Of a stretch of DNA of 59,928 bases, positions 8,670 to 17,570 are shown piece by piece. The notes below the pieces were generated by a model, which did not search any database, was not told the origin of the DNA, and saw only the letters and a list, made by a program, of their open reading frames with translations. The position numbers and the translations under genes were made by a program. Location of the stretch: contig JAQVZS010000013.1 of NCBI GenBank assembly GCA_028708075.1, positions 1 to 59,928 on the forward strand, written 5' to 3'. Source of the stretch: Massilibacteroides sp. (GTDB lineage Bacteria > Bacteroidota > Bacteroidia > Bacteroidales > Tannerellaceae). Numbering within the stretch: the first letter of the stretch is position 1; every line of letters begins with the position of its first letter.

Positions 8670-10738
8670 CTCTTTTTGAAATTAGTCAATCCACTCTGTA
8701 AGAATTTAATGTATTTGTTTACATCCTCATCGTATGCGTACGAGGGTGCCAAGGGTTTTCCTTTCGTGTCCAATAAAACATAAAACGGTTGCGCATTTGC
8801 TCCAAACTTACTCCGTTGTAGATAGCTCCATTTGTCGCCAACGGTTTTCAACTTACGTTTTTTCCCGTATTCTTCTATTTCGATTACCTCCGGCAATTTT
8901 GTCTTATCATCAACCATCAACGTGATTAACACATAGTCGTTTTCGATGATTTGTTTTACTTTCGGATCTGTCCAGACCGCAGCTTCCATTTTCCGACAAT
9001 TCACACAACCATAACCTGAAAAATCGATCATGACCGGTTTGTTTATTAATTTGGCATGCGCCATTCCCGTTTCGTAATTATCATAATGGGCATGTACTTC
9101 GTTTTTATATAAATTAAAATCCTGCGTAAACAATGGAGGAGCGAAAGCGCTGATCGATTTTAGCGGAGCTCCCCACAAACCGGGAATCATATAGACGGCG
9201 AAAGCCAGTGAAATAATGGCCATAAACAAACGGGGAACCGATACGTATTTCATTTCGCTGTCGTGGCTGAAACGGATCTTGCCTAACAGGTAAAGGCCTA
9301 GCAGCGCGAAAATTACGATCCAAAGGACTAAGAATACTTCCCGATCCAAGAGACGCCAGCCGTAAGCCAGATCCGCAACCGATAAAAATTTTAGAGCAAG
9401 CGCCAATTCTAAGAATCCGAGGACGACTTTTACCGAATTCAACCATCCGCCGGACTTTGGCATATTCTGTAACATATTCGGGAAAATTGCAAATAGTGAA
9501 AACGGAATAGACAAGGCTAAAGCAAACCCGAACATACCGACTGCCGGACCAATAGCCGTTCCCATGGAAGCCGCTTGTACTAATAAAGTCCCGATGATCG
9601 GGCCGGTACAAGAGAAAGACACCAATACCAGTGTGAACGACATAAAGAAAATACTTAATATGCCAGTTGTTGAATCGGCTTTACTGTCCATTTTGCTTGT
9701 CCACGACGCCGGAAGTACCATTTCGAACGCTCCGAAGAACGAAATAGCAAAGACTACCAATAGCAAACAGAACAGAATATTAAAAATAGCGTTAGTGGAA
9801 AGATCATTCAATGCACTTGCACCGAAAATACCGGTAATCAACAAGCCCATAACCAAGTAAATCACGATAATAGATGCGCCGTAAGTCAACGCGTCACGGA
9901 TCGCTTTTTTCCGGTCTTTCGTTCGTTTCAAAAAGAAACTGACTGTCATCGGAATCATTGGCCAGACGCATGGCGTCAGTAAAGCGATCAACCCGCCCAG
10001 AAAGCCCGCGAAGAAAATAAAGAGCCAGGAAGTGTCCGGAGCTGACACAACTACGTCACCGTAAGCTTTTAATTCGTCAATGACCGGAATCCACAAAGCA
10101 TTATCCACCGTTCCCTGCAATTTGTTCATTTCTTCCGTATTCATTAAAGGAATAGTCGGTACAACTTCAGTTTCTCTTGTTTCAGAAAGCATTGTTCCTT
10201 CTTCTGTTTCGGAAACGGGTCTGCTATCCTGATTTTCCGATTCAGCGTTTGCCGGCATGTCTGCTGCTGTCAGGGATATGTTTTTTTTATCGAAACTAAA
10301 TTCAATCCGTTCGGGCGGAAGACAGGTTTCATCGTTACAAACCATAAATTCCACTTCGCCTTGGATCCGGAACTTCACCGGATCAGTGATTTTGAATTTT
10401 TGTCGGAAGGTTACATTATTCGCATACCATTTAAGATCCATGGCAAATTGTTCGTCGTACACTACTGCAGGAGCAACAGAAGGTTCAGGTTTACCGATCA
10501 ATTCAGCGCCAATGATTTTTTCGAAAGAAAAAGAAGTGGAGACCGGGCCACCCGCCGGCAGGTCCATATCATATAAATGCCAACCGGGTTCCAGCTCGGC
10601 GGAAAAAAGAATTTCTTTTTCGGGTTTTCCGTTTTTTCCTAATTGGATATTCCATTTTGTTGGCGTCAGGATTTGTGCCTGAACAACTACTGACAGAATA
10701 ATGAACAGAAAAGTCGAATATATTTTCTTCATAATCAT
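8666..10738 (-). CDS. dsbD: Thiol:disulfide interchange protein DsbD
   Basis: The inner-membrane protein (690 residues) carries electrons from cytoplasmic thioredoxin to the periplasm. After a signal peptide, the periplasmic alpha domain holds the Cys pair in CNDETCLPP (C134 and C140). The central membrane domain has about eight helices with the redox cysteines in LTPCVWPMIP and FSCTGPIIG. The C-terminal thioredoxin-like domain has CVNC in DFSGYGCVNCRKME. All three redox pairs are intact. Two in-frame ATGs exist (10738 and 10732), and the second gives the cleaner signal MKKIYSTFLF. It overlaps mazG by 4 nt. Confidence 0.95.
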   Translation of the reverse strand: MIMKKIYSTFLFIILSVVVQAQILTPTKWNIQLGKNGKPEKEILFSAELEPGWHLYDMDLPAGGPVSTSFSFEKIIGAELIGKPEPSVAPAVVYDEQFAMDLKWYANNVTFRQKFKITDPVKFRIQGEVEFMVCNDETCLPPERIEFSFDKKNISLTAADMPANAESENQDSRPVSETEEGTMLSETRETEVVPTIPLMNTEEMNKLQGTVDNALWIPVIDELKAYGDVVVSAPDTSWLFIFFAGFLGGLIALLTPCVWPMIPMTVSFFLKRTKDRKKAIRDALTYGASIIVIYLVMGLLITGIFGASALNDLSTNAIFNILFCLLLVVFAISFFGAFEMVLPASWTSKMDSKADSTTGILSIFFMSFTLVLVSFSCTGPIIGTLLVQAASMGTAIGPAVGMFGFALALSIPFSLFAIFPNMLQNMPKSGGWLNSVKVVLGFLELALALKFLSVADLAYGWRLLDREVFLVLWIVIFALLGLYLLGKIRFSHDSEMKYVSVPRLFMAIISLAFAVYMIPGLWGAPLKSISAFAPPLFTQDFNLYKNEVHAHYDNYETGMAHAKLINKPVMIDFSGYGCVNCRKMEAAVWTDPKVKQIIENDYVLITLMVDDKTKLPEVIEIEEYGKKRKLKTVGDKWSYLQRSKFGANAQPFYVLLDTKGKPLAPSYAYDEDVNKYIKFLQSGLTNFKKR

Positions 10739-10751
10739 TTATAATTTCTTT

Positions 10752-11669
10752 TTATTTCTTCACGAGTGTAACAAAAGACGAAGGAATAGGCATTTCAAAG
10801 CGCATTTCTTCATTAGTAACAGGATGAATAAAAAAAAGTTTATTTGCATGCAATGCTACGCGCCCGATCGGATCGGTTTGCGCTCCATATTTAAAATCAC
10901 CCGCAATAGGTGTTCCTAGCTCTCTCATCTGTTCGCGGATATAATTCTTATGTCCTGATTCCATCATCAATTCAAGTAAAGAATAAGTTTCGTTCGAACG
11001 CAATCGGCGATAGCGTAAAATAGTTTCTGAGCCACTGTCTGCAGAAGTAATATACGTGGTCGACTGCACTTCGTCAGTGCCAAAAGAAGTCAGTAATCCC
11101 TGTTCTTTTCTCGGACGTCCTTCAACAACCGCGATAAATGTCCGGTTTGTCACTAATTGATTCCAATGGGCATGCAAATCGACCTGAATCGCTTTTTGTT
11201 TGGCAAAAATCATCAACCCGGAAACATCCTTTTCCAAACGATGGAGGATAAAAATCTTATTCTGGGGATCGATCTGTTTTACATAATCGCTCAATAATTG
11301 ATAAGCCGTTCTGTCCTTGACTTTAGGATTTGCAACAGAAAGTAGTCCCTGTTTTTTTTGCACTACCATCAACTCGTCGTCTTCCCAGATAATTTTTAAC
11401 AAAGGATGAGAAAATACGACTCTTCTGATCCCGTAATAAATTGTTACGAGATCATTCGGAGACAGCGGTCTGTCGAATTGCGTCGTTACTTCGTTATTTA
11501 CCGAAACCTGTCCATTTTTCAAAAACGATTTTATTGAGGTTTTACTCTGTTCATTAATTAACGCTTTAAGAAGAAAAGCGAGTAATTGATCTTCTTCCTT
11601 AACCGTAAGACGGCGTTCTCCTGCAGAGGAGGGTTTTTTGGCGTTCTTTCTATCTGAGCGTATTCCCAT
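10752..11669 (-). CDS. RluA-family pseudouridine synthase-like protein with Glu at the catalytic position
   Basis: The protein has 305 residues from the ATG at 11667-11669. An upstream in-frame ATG at 11735 adds a hydrophobic, unlikely extension. Residues about 20-80 form an S4-like RNA-binding domain (INEQSKTSIKSFLKNGQVSV). The synthase core follows with the expected ILHRLxxxxSGLMIFAK motif and the late elements GTPIAGDFKYGA and RVALHANKLFF. The family's catalytic residue is Asp in HRLD, but here the codon at 11232-11234 is GAA, giving HRLEKDVSG (Glu at residue 146). It may be altered or catalytically weak. It is 13 nt upstream of dsbD on the same strand. Confidence 0.88.
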   Translation of the reverse strand: MGIRSDRKNAKKPSSAGERRLTVKEEDQLLAFLLKALINEQSKTSIKSFLKNGQVSVNNEVTTQFDRPLSPNDLVTIYYGIRRVVFSHPLLKIIWEDDELMVVQKKQGLLSVANPKVKDRTAYQLLSDYVKQIDPQNKIFILHRLEKDVSGLMIFAKQKAIQVDLHAHWNQLVTNRTFIAVVEGRPRKEQGLLTSFGTDEVQSTTYITSADSGSETILRYRRLRSNETYSLLELMMESGHKNYIREQMRELGTPIAGDFKYGAQTDPIGRVALHANKLFFIHPVTNEEMRFEMPIPSSFVTLVKK

Positions 11670-11820
11670 TTTTATTATTATACAATTCCATACAAAGATA
11701 GAGGCATTTAGGGAACGCGACAAAAGAAATAACATTCTTTATTATTGCATGGCGTATGAAAAAAGAGCATTCATCCTTTTTTTATTTATGTTTGTAAGTA
11801 AGCTTAGGAAAAAATACCAA

Positions 11821-14625
11821 ATGAAAATAAGGAATTTAGCGATTGTAAGTTGTGCCATTTTTGTGCTGTCTTGTTCTTCGGTTGACAGAGATACAGACTG
11901 GCCGGAAGTAACGGTAGAAGCCAGACCTTGGACGCGCTGGTGGTGGATGGGCAACGCGGTCGACAAAGAAAACCTGACGTGGCAATTGGAAGAGATGAAT
12001 AAAGCCGGTATTGGTGGGGTGGAAATAACACCGATCTACGGCGTGAAGGGCGAGGAAAAGCGCCGGATAGATTTTCTTTCGCCGGAGTGGATGGCCGTTT
12101 TTAACCACACTTGTTCCGAAGCGAAACGTCTGGGTATGGAAGTGGATATGAATATGGGAACAGGCTGGCCGTTCGGAGGCCCTTCTGTTTCGATTTCGGA
12201 CGCTGCTACTTGTGCTATTTTTCAGGAATATATGGTCATGGGAGGAAAGTCGTTAACCGAATTGCTGCGCGTTCACGATATGAAACAAAAAAAAATTGCT
12301 TGTTTTAGTCGCTTGATGGCTTATTCTCCGGGAAAGAATTGTTTAGATATTACCTCGCGGGTGAAGCCTGACGGAACGGTGGATTGGGTTGCCCCTTCGG
12401 GTAATAACTGGCGGTTGATCGCACTCTTTACCGGCAAGACTTTTCAAAAAGTAAAACGAGCGGCACCCGGCGGAGAAGGTTATGTGCTTGACCATTTTAG
12501 TTATCAGGCCGTCGCTCGTTATCTGGCGTATTTTGATAAAGTTTTTAAAGAACACGGAACGCCTTTTCCGTATGCCTTCTTTAACGATTCGTATGAAGTA
12601 TACGGGGCTGACTGGACGCCTGATTTTTTAGAGCAGTTCGAACGCCGCCGCGGATATAAACTGGAAGAACATTTCCCGGAATTTCTGTCGGCAGGAGAAA
12701 CATCGGCATCTGTGCGTATTGTCTCTGATTATCGGGAGACGCTGGGCGAATTATTAAAAGAAAATTTTACCGATCAATGGATCGAATGGGCGCATGAAAG
12801 AGGAATAGTTGTCCGGAATCAGTCGCATGGTTCACCCGCCAATTTAATAGATTTGTATGCTACCGTTGATATCCCGGAATGTGAAACTTTCGGAATTACT
12901 GATTTTGATATTCCCGGATTGCGCAAAGACTCGGTTCGAAAAACGAACGACGGAGACCCGGCGACACTGAAATTTGCTTCATCTGCAGCGCATATATCGG
13001 GCAAGAAGTATGTTTCCGCCGAAACATTTACATGGCTGACGGAACATTTCAGAACGTCGCTGTCGCAATGTAAACCGGAAATAGATCAAATGTTTCTTTC
13101 CGGTGTTAATCATGTCATTTTTCATGGGACAACCTATTCTCCCCAAGATGTCGACTGGCCCGGTTGGAAGTTTTACGCTTCGGTCGATATGTCTCCGACG
13201 AATACAATTTGGCGAGATGCTCCTTTTTTTTTCAATTACATTACGCGGGTTCAGTCTTTTCTTCAGGCCGGCCGGCCGGATAATGATTTTTTACTTTATT
13301 TCCCGGTTTACGATGTCTGGAAAGAAGAAAGAGGAATGAATTTTATGACTTTCGCTATTCATGGTATGCGCGATCGGCTTCCAAAGTTTTACGACATAGT
13401 ATCTCAAATAAAAAATAACGGTTATGATCTGGATTATATTTCGGATCAGTTTGTTTGTTCGACGATTGTGGAGAGCGGAAAACTAACGACTAAAGGGAGG
13501 GCGGTTTATAAGGCGCTTATTCTTCCGTCGGTAAAATGTATTCCCCCGCAAACGTTGTCTCATTTGCTCCAACTGGCGGAACAGGGGGCTACGTTGGTTT
13601 TTGTGGATAATTATCCGAAAGAGATACCGGGCTTTATTCCTACGAAAGAGGAACGGAATACGTATGAAGCATGCATAAGTAAATTACCCGTTATTCAAGA
13701 TTGGACGAACACGAGTCGGTCAGCTTTCGGCAAAGGGGAAATTATAACGGGGACAGACTATGCCTCTTTGTTAAGTGCCTGTGGAGTTCGAAACGAACCG
13801 TTCAAAACATGTTTCGGTGGGGAATTTGTCCGTCGTCAACATGATAAAGGATATTTCTACTTTCTGTCTATGCTTCAAAATAAGATAATAGACGGTTGGA
13901 TCCCTTTTTCCGTAAATGCAGTTTCCGCTTTACTATACGATCCGTTGACCGGCGAAAGGGGAGAGGCTGCTTTACGCAAACGGAATGGAATGACGGAAAT
14001 TTATCTTCAGTTGAGACCAGGACAGTCATTGATTCTTAAAACATTTTGTGTGAAACAGGCCGGAGTTCCCTCTTGGAAGTACTTTCGTGAAACAGGAGAA
14101 GAATGGAGGTTAGATTCCGAATGGGAACTGTCTTTCCTGGAAAGTGTTCCCGAAATAAAAGATACGTTTCGTTTGTCGTCACTCTGTTTCTGGACTGCGC
14201 TGCCGGACGAACGTTTGTCGAAAAACAGAGGTACGGCTTGCTATCGTACTTCCTTAGAAATCCAAAAAGATCCACAAAAAGAATATATGTTGGATTTGGG
14301 CGATGTGCGGGAGAGTGCGCGGGTTTATGTCAACGGAAAAGCAGCGGGAACGGTATTTGCCGTTCCGTTCCGGATACCAATCGGGGCGTTATTAAGTGAC
14401 GGTTCGAATACAATTGATATTGAAGTTACCAATTTGCCGGCCAACAGTATTGCTGATTATGATAGGCGAGGGGTAATGTGGCGAAACTTCGAAGAGATTA
14501 ACTTTGTCAACATCAATTACGAAAATGCCCGGTTTGATGCATGGGGAACAATCCCTTCCGGATTACTTGGTCCGGTCGTTCTAAAAGAAATTACCCTACT
14601 GCGGGTGAATAAAAGGGGACTTTAA
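11821..14625 (+). CDS. Lipoprotein glycoside hydrolase, GH106 (alpha-L-rhamnosidase)-like
   Basis: The product has 934 residues from the ATG at 11821, which starts a lipoprotein signal ending in FVLSC. An open frame reaching back to 11638 would bury this signal. PWTRWWWMGNAVDKENL near residues 39-55, GIGGVEITPIYG, and MEVDMNMGTGWPFGGP are characteristic of the large GH106-type family that attacks rhamnose-containing pectic glycans. A C-terminal jelly-roll-like sugar-binding domain is suggested by LDLGDVRESARVYVNGKAAG. It probably acts at the cell surface or in the periplasm. It sits just upstream of an IS and a SusCD locus and may be that locus's enzyme. The substrate is inferred from family only. 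Confidence 0.85.
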   Translation: MKIRNLAIVSCAIFVLSCSSVDRDTDWPEVTVEARPWTRWWWMGNAVDKENLTWQLEEMNKAGIGGVEITPIYGVKGEEKRRIDFLSPEWMAVFNHTCSEAKRLGMEVDMNMGTGWPFGGPSVSISDAATCAIFQEYMVMGGKSLTELLRVHDMKQKKIACFSRLMAYSPGKNCLDITSRVKPDGTVDWVAPSGNNWRLIALFTGKTFQKVKRAAPGGEGYVLDHFSYQAVARYLAYFDKVFKEHGTPFPYAFFNDSYEVYGADWTPDFLEQFERRRGYKLEEHFPEFLSAGETSASVRIVSDYRETLGELLKENFTDQWIEWAHERGIVVRNQSHGSPANLIDLYATVDIPECETFGITDFDIPGLRKDSVRKTNDGDPATLKFASSAAHISGKKYVSAETFTWLTEHFRTSLSQCKPEIDQMFLSGVNHVIFHGTTYSPQDVDWPGWKFYASVDMSPTNTIWRDAPFFFNYITRVQSFLQAGRPDNDFLLYFPVYDVWKEERGMNFMTFAIHGMRDRLPKFYDIVSQIKNNGYDLDYISDQFVCSTIVESGKLTTKGRAVYKALILPSVKCIPPQTLSHLLQLAEQGATLVFVDNYPKEIPGFIPTKEERNTYEACISKLPVIQDWTNTSRSAFGKGEIITGTDYASLLSACGVRNEPFKTCFGGEFVRRQHDKGYFYFLSMLQNKIIDGWIPFSVNAVSALLYDPLTGERGEAALRKRNGMTEIYLQLRPGQSLILKTFCVKQAGVPSWKYFRETGEEWRLDSEWELSFLESVPEIKDTFRLSSLCFWTALPDERLSKNRGTACYRTSLEIQKDPQKEYMLDLGDVRESARVYVNGKAAGTVFAVPFRIPIGALLSDGSNTIDIEVTNLPANSIADYDRRGVMWRNFEEINFVNINYENARFDAWGTIPSGLLGPVVLKEITLLRVNKRGL

Positions 14626-14658
14626 TTATTTTCTTTTGCGAAGTGAAAAGATTGGGAG

Positions 14659-14743
14659 AGTAAAATCCGTCCCGTTTCCTTGTAACCGGTGAATAAAATA
14701 AAAGATCGGGATTTATATTTTAAAAGATCAATATGAATTTTTT
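14659..14743. repeat. Left 85-bp direct repeat (target duplication) flanking the IS
   Basis: This copy begins AGTAAAATCCGTCCCG and ends GATCAATATGAATTTTTT. An identical 85-bp copy lies at 16425-16509. The repeat abuts the IS terminal inverted repeat that starts at 14744, as expected for a long target-site duplication. Confidence 0.9.
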
Positions 14744-16424
14744 CCTGACTTCGTCGCTCCCTTTTTCTCCATTTCATAACAATCTCATATATAGAGATAT
14801 ATTAATTTCGCATACCCTATTTTGGGGTACGCAATCTTTAGATTGTTATATTTGAGGATGTTTGTAAAGAAGAAAAAGAATCGCTCGGGCAGCACAAGTG
14901 TGGTAGTTGCTTCTAAACACAAAGGGATTAATAAGGAACATCTCACTATTGGCATCAGTTCTGATCCGTCAGAGATAAATCGCCTTGTTGAACAAGGTCG
15001 TGATTGGGTTCGTAAGCAACAATCCGTATCACAACCTACCCTTGATCTGTTCGGAGAAGAATCTGAGCAGAAGCAAGGCGAAATAGCCGAAGTAGAACGA
15101 GTGCTTTCTCAAGTGAGCAATGTTCTGATTAATGGAGCCGACTTGATCTTAAATCGTGTTTTTGATCGAATTGGCTTTAACGGCATTCAAGATGGTGTGT
15201 TGCGTACATTGGTTCTCTCCCGCCTCTCTTATCCTGCCAGCAAGGCGGCAACCGTAGAATACCTAAAGAATCACTTTGATGAAGATATTGATCTATCCAG
15301 GATATACCGCTATCTGGATAAGCTTGGAGACAAGCAGCATCAAATCGTACAACGTATCAGCGTTGAGCATACCCGGAAGCTACTCGGAGGATTTATAGGT
15401 GTCATGTTCTATGACGTTACCACGCTTTATTTTGAGACCGACCGGGAGGATGAATTGCGTAAGACAGGATTCTCTAAAGAAGGCAGACACAGCAATCCTC
15501 AGATTATTCTTGGACTTTTAGTTAGCTTGGATGGCTATCCGTTAGCCTACTGTATCCACGAAGGTAACAAATACGAGGGACAGACAATGTTACCTGTTGT
15601 AGAGGCGTTTGTGAAAGAATATCATCTGGAGGAGTTCATCGTTGTAGCCGATTCCGGGTTGATGAATAATGACAACGTTGAAGAGTTGGAGCGTTTAGGC
15701 TACAAATATATCATTGGAGCAAAGATAAAGACTGAAAAGAAAGCGGTACAGCAAGATATCCTTTCTCGCTCCAAAGAAGATCGTAGGATGTTCGAGATAG
15801 AAAAAGGAAACGGTAGGCGTTTGCTGGTCGGTTATACTGATGACCGGGCAAAGAAGGATGCTTACAATAGGGACAAGGGTGTTCGTCGATTAGAGAGAGC
15901 ATACCGCAAGGGGTCTTTGACCAAAGCGCAAATAAATAAACGGGGATATAACAAATTCTTGGATATTGCCGCCGGAGTTGATGTTAAGATCAATTATGAG
16001 AAGATAGCCCAGGATGCTGCTTGGGACGGATTGAAAGGCTACCTAACCAATACAACAATACCAACGGATCAGGTGTATGCGGCTTATCACAATTTATGGA
16101 ATGTAGAACGGGCGTTTCGTATAGCCAAGTCCAAAATTGAAATACGCCCTATGTTTCACTTTACCCGTCGCCGAATAGAAGCGCACGTTTGTATTTGCTT
16201 TGTTGCTTTAAAGGTATATAAGGAGTTAGAGCGGATATTAAAAATCGCGACTATTGGATTAAGCGTAGATAAGGTGCTGGCAATGGCTAAAACCATTACG
16301 ACAATACAAATTAAATTACCCATAAATAAATCTGTCATATCCAAGACGCTCATTATGAAAAGGCACAAGGTTATCGAACCATTGTTTGAGGAGGAATTCT
16401 GGGGTACGCATTGACGAAGTCAGG
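14744..16424 (+). mobile_element. IS1634-family insertion sequence, complete
   Basis: The element is 1,681 bp, bounded by a perfect 12-bp terminal inverted repeat: CCTGACTTCGTC at 14744-14755 and GACGAAGTCAGG at 16413-16424. It contains one transposase gene that fills most of it. An internal palindrome-like sequence (GCATACCCTATTTTGGGGTACGC, about 14810-14832) precedes the gene, and its GGGGTACGCA half recurs just before the right end. Direct repeats of 85 bp lie outside both ends. IS1634 relatives are known for long, variable target duplications. With intact ends and an intact frame it is likely recent and may still be mobile. Confidence 0.93.
14858..16414 (+). CDS. IS1634-family DDE transposase
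   Basis: The 518-residue transposase starts at the ATG at 14858. Its N-terminus is basic (MFVKKKKNRSGSTSVVV). The catalytic triad can be placed at MFYDVTTLYFE (first Asp), IVVADSGLMNND (second Asp) and LWNVERAFRIAKSKIEIRP (Glu), which is the typical IS4/IS1634 arrangement with a large insertion between the second Asp and the Glu. The frame is uninterrupted. The stop falls 10 nt before the right end of the element and overlaps the right inverted repeat. Confidence 0.94.
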   Translation: MFVKKKKNRSGSTSVVVASKHKGINKEHLTIGISSDPSEINRLVEQGRDWVRKQQSVSQPTLDLFGEESEQKQGEIAEVERVLSQVSNVLINGADLILNRVFDRIGFNGIQDGVLRTLVLSRLSYPASKAATVEYLKNHFDEDIDLSRIYRYLDKLGDKQHQIVQRISVEHTRKLLGGFIGVMFYDVTTLYFETDREDELRKTGFSKEGRHSNPQIILGLLVSLDGYPLAYCIHEGNKYEGQTMLPVVEAFVKEYHLEEFIVVADSGLMNNDNVEELERLGYKYIIGAKIKTEKKAVQQDILSRSKEDRRMFEIEKGNGRRLLVGYTDDRAKKDAYNRDKGVRRLERAYRKGSLTKAQINKRGYNKFLDIAAGVDVKINYEKIAQDAAWDGLKGYLTNTTIPTDQVYAAYHNLWNVERAFRIAKSKIEIRPMFHFTRRRIEAHVCICFVALKVYKELERILKIATIGLSVDKVLAMAKTITTIQIKLPINKSVISKTLIMKRHKVIEPLFEEEFWGTH

Positions 16425-16509
16425 AGTAAAATCCGTCCCGTTTCCTTGTAACCGGTGAATAAAATAAAAGATCGGGATTTATATTTTAAAAGATCAATAT
16501 GAATTTTTT
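16425..16509. repeat. Right 85-bp direct repeat (target duplication) flanking the IS
   Basis: This is identical to 14659-14743. Removing 14744-16509 would restore a plausible uninterrupted spacer between the glycoside hydrolase gene and the sigma-factor gene. Confidence 0.9.
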
Positions 16510-16520
16510 TTATCATCAGT

Positions 16521-16680
16521 AAACATCCTTATTTTTATAACTGTGGAAATATATTACTACAATTGTCATAATATTTTTTCACAGTTGTCATAATTATTTT
16601 CCACAGTTATAAAAATAAAGATTGTTCTCGAACAAAAAAATTATTTTTCGGGAAGGTAAAAAAGAAATATAAGGATGTTT
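16521..16680. repeat. Nested inverted-repeat block around a 22-bp repeat array
   Basis: Outer arms AAACATCCTTAT (16521-16532) and ATAAGGATGTTT (16669-16680) are perfect 12-bp complements. Inner arms of 21 bp lie at 16529-16549 and 16598-16618 (core ATAACTGTGG with CCACAGTTAT). The block could fold as a long hairpin or be a small non-autonomous element, but no clear target duplication is visible. Confidence 0.6.
16537..16624 (+). repeat. Array A: four 22-bp tandem units, core ACAATTGTCA
   Basis: The units start at 16537, 16559, 16581 and 16603. They begin ATAACTGTGG, ACAATTGTCA, ACAGTTGTCA and ACAGTTATAA. Directly after the fourth unit comes TTCTCGAACAAAAAAA (16625-16640). Array B at 54147-54234 has the same unit length, number and tail. 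The array lies about 300 nt upstream of the ECF sigma gene of the Sus-type locus. No coding potential is seen. Confidence 0.75.
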
Positions 16681-16845
16681 TAATGAATGGTTCTATATTA
16701 TCTTTTTATGTTGAGTCGACAGATCGTGTTTTTTTGCTTCTTTCTTCTTAAAAAAACGTTTAGGGTTTATCTATAATCAATTAAACTGATAAATAAAGAA
16801 TAAATTATCTCTTTATATTTGTAAAAACTTGTAGTATACAGTTCA

Positions 16846-16853
16846 TATCTTTG
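16846..16853 (+). promoter_or_regulatory. Candidate -7 box upstream of the Sus-locus sigma factor
   Basis: TATCTTTG matches the Bacteroidota -7 consensus. A TTTG at 16818-16821 is somewhat far for a -33 element, so the promoter assignment is tentative. The intervening 16681-16926 region is A/T-rich and shows no gene. Confidence 0.4.
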
Positions 16854-16926
16854 TAATAATCATTAACAAATAAAAAAAATACTTTTGCACTGCTTGTAGA
16901 AAGCATGTTAACTGGGAGCAAATAAC

Positions 16927-17487
16927 ATGAATAAAGATGATGGCATAGTATGGAGCCTTTGCAGAGGGGGAGATCGTAAAGCTTTTGAAATTTTATATCG
17001 AAAATATTATCCGGTATTCTTTAATTATGGGAAATTATTTTTACGAGATTCGGATCTTATTCAAAATTGTATTCAAAATTTCTTTGTCAAACTAATTTCT
17101 AATCACAAAGGATTATCTGATACGGTATATGTACGAAGTTATTTGTTAAAGGCTTTCCGGCATACGATATATAATGAGTTAAAAGCAGAACAAATACGAA
17201 ATGGAGTCGTTGTATGTTGTCCCGACGAAATATTGGGGAATATCGACCAGCTTATTGATGATGAAGAAACAACTTATCAAAATGAACTGATTGCCTCAGC
17301 GTTGAAAAAATTATCGTTCAGGCAACGGGAAATTTTGTATTTATTTTATATCCGGGAATTAAGTCACGAGGAAATTTCAACTATACTAAACATCAATTAC
17401 CAATCGAGTAAGAACTTGCTATTCCGTTCCATCGCTAAATTAAGAGATTTGCTTCTTTCTGATCCTTCCTGGAATAGAAATAAATAA
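16927..17487 (+). CDS. ECF sigma factor of a Sus-type locus
   Basis: This 186-residue sigma-70-like protein belongs to the Bacteroidota ECF group that pairs with FecR anti-sigma factors. Region 2 includes DSDLIQNCIQNFFVKL (about 46-61) and region 4 has LKKLSFRQREILYLFYIRELSHEEIS with a helix-turn-helix (about 122-165). The fecR-like gene begins shortly downstream, followed by susC and susD homologues. The expected role is to activate this locus when the SusC-type receptor, carrying an STN domain, signals ligand through the anti-sigma factor. Confidence 0.93.
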   Translation: MNKDDGIVWSLCRGGDRKAFEILYRKYYPVFFNYGKLFLRDSDLIQNCIQNFFVKLISNHKGLSDTVYVRSYLLKAFRHTIYNELKAEQIRNGVVVCCPDEILGNIDQLIDDEETTYQNELIASALKKLSFRQREILYLFYIRELSHEEISTILNINYQSSKNLLFRSIAKLRDLLLSDPSWNRNK

Positions 17488-17570
17488 TTTACCGGCTAAA
17501 TGTTAAAAACATGCGGAAACGAGTACCATCTTGTACCTGTAATTGTATTATTTATAAAATGTATCGAAAT

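Noticed and set aside
11638-11820. Upstream extension of the GH106-like frame
   Set aside because: The ATG at 11821 opens a clean lipoprotein signal, while the extension overlaps the divergent synthase gene start and would bury that signal.
14821-14857. TATATTTG just before the transposase ATG as its promoter
   Set aside because: It lies only 3 nt from the ATG, so a normal start point would fall inside the gene. The true promoter is unclear.
16537-16640. CRISPR array or chromosomal origin
   Set aside because: The repeats are back to back without spacers and no cas genes are near, which excludes CRISPR. One TTTTCCACA resembles a DnaA box, but array B lacks any, and there is no dnaA or dnaN nearby.
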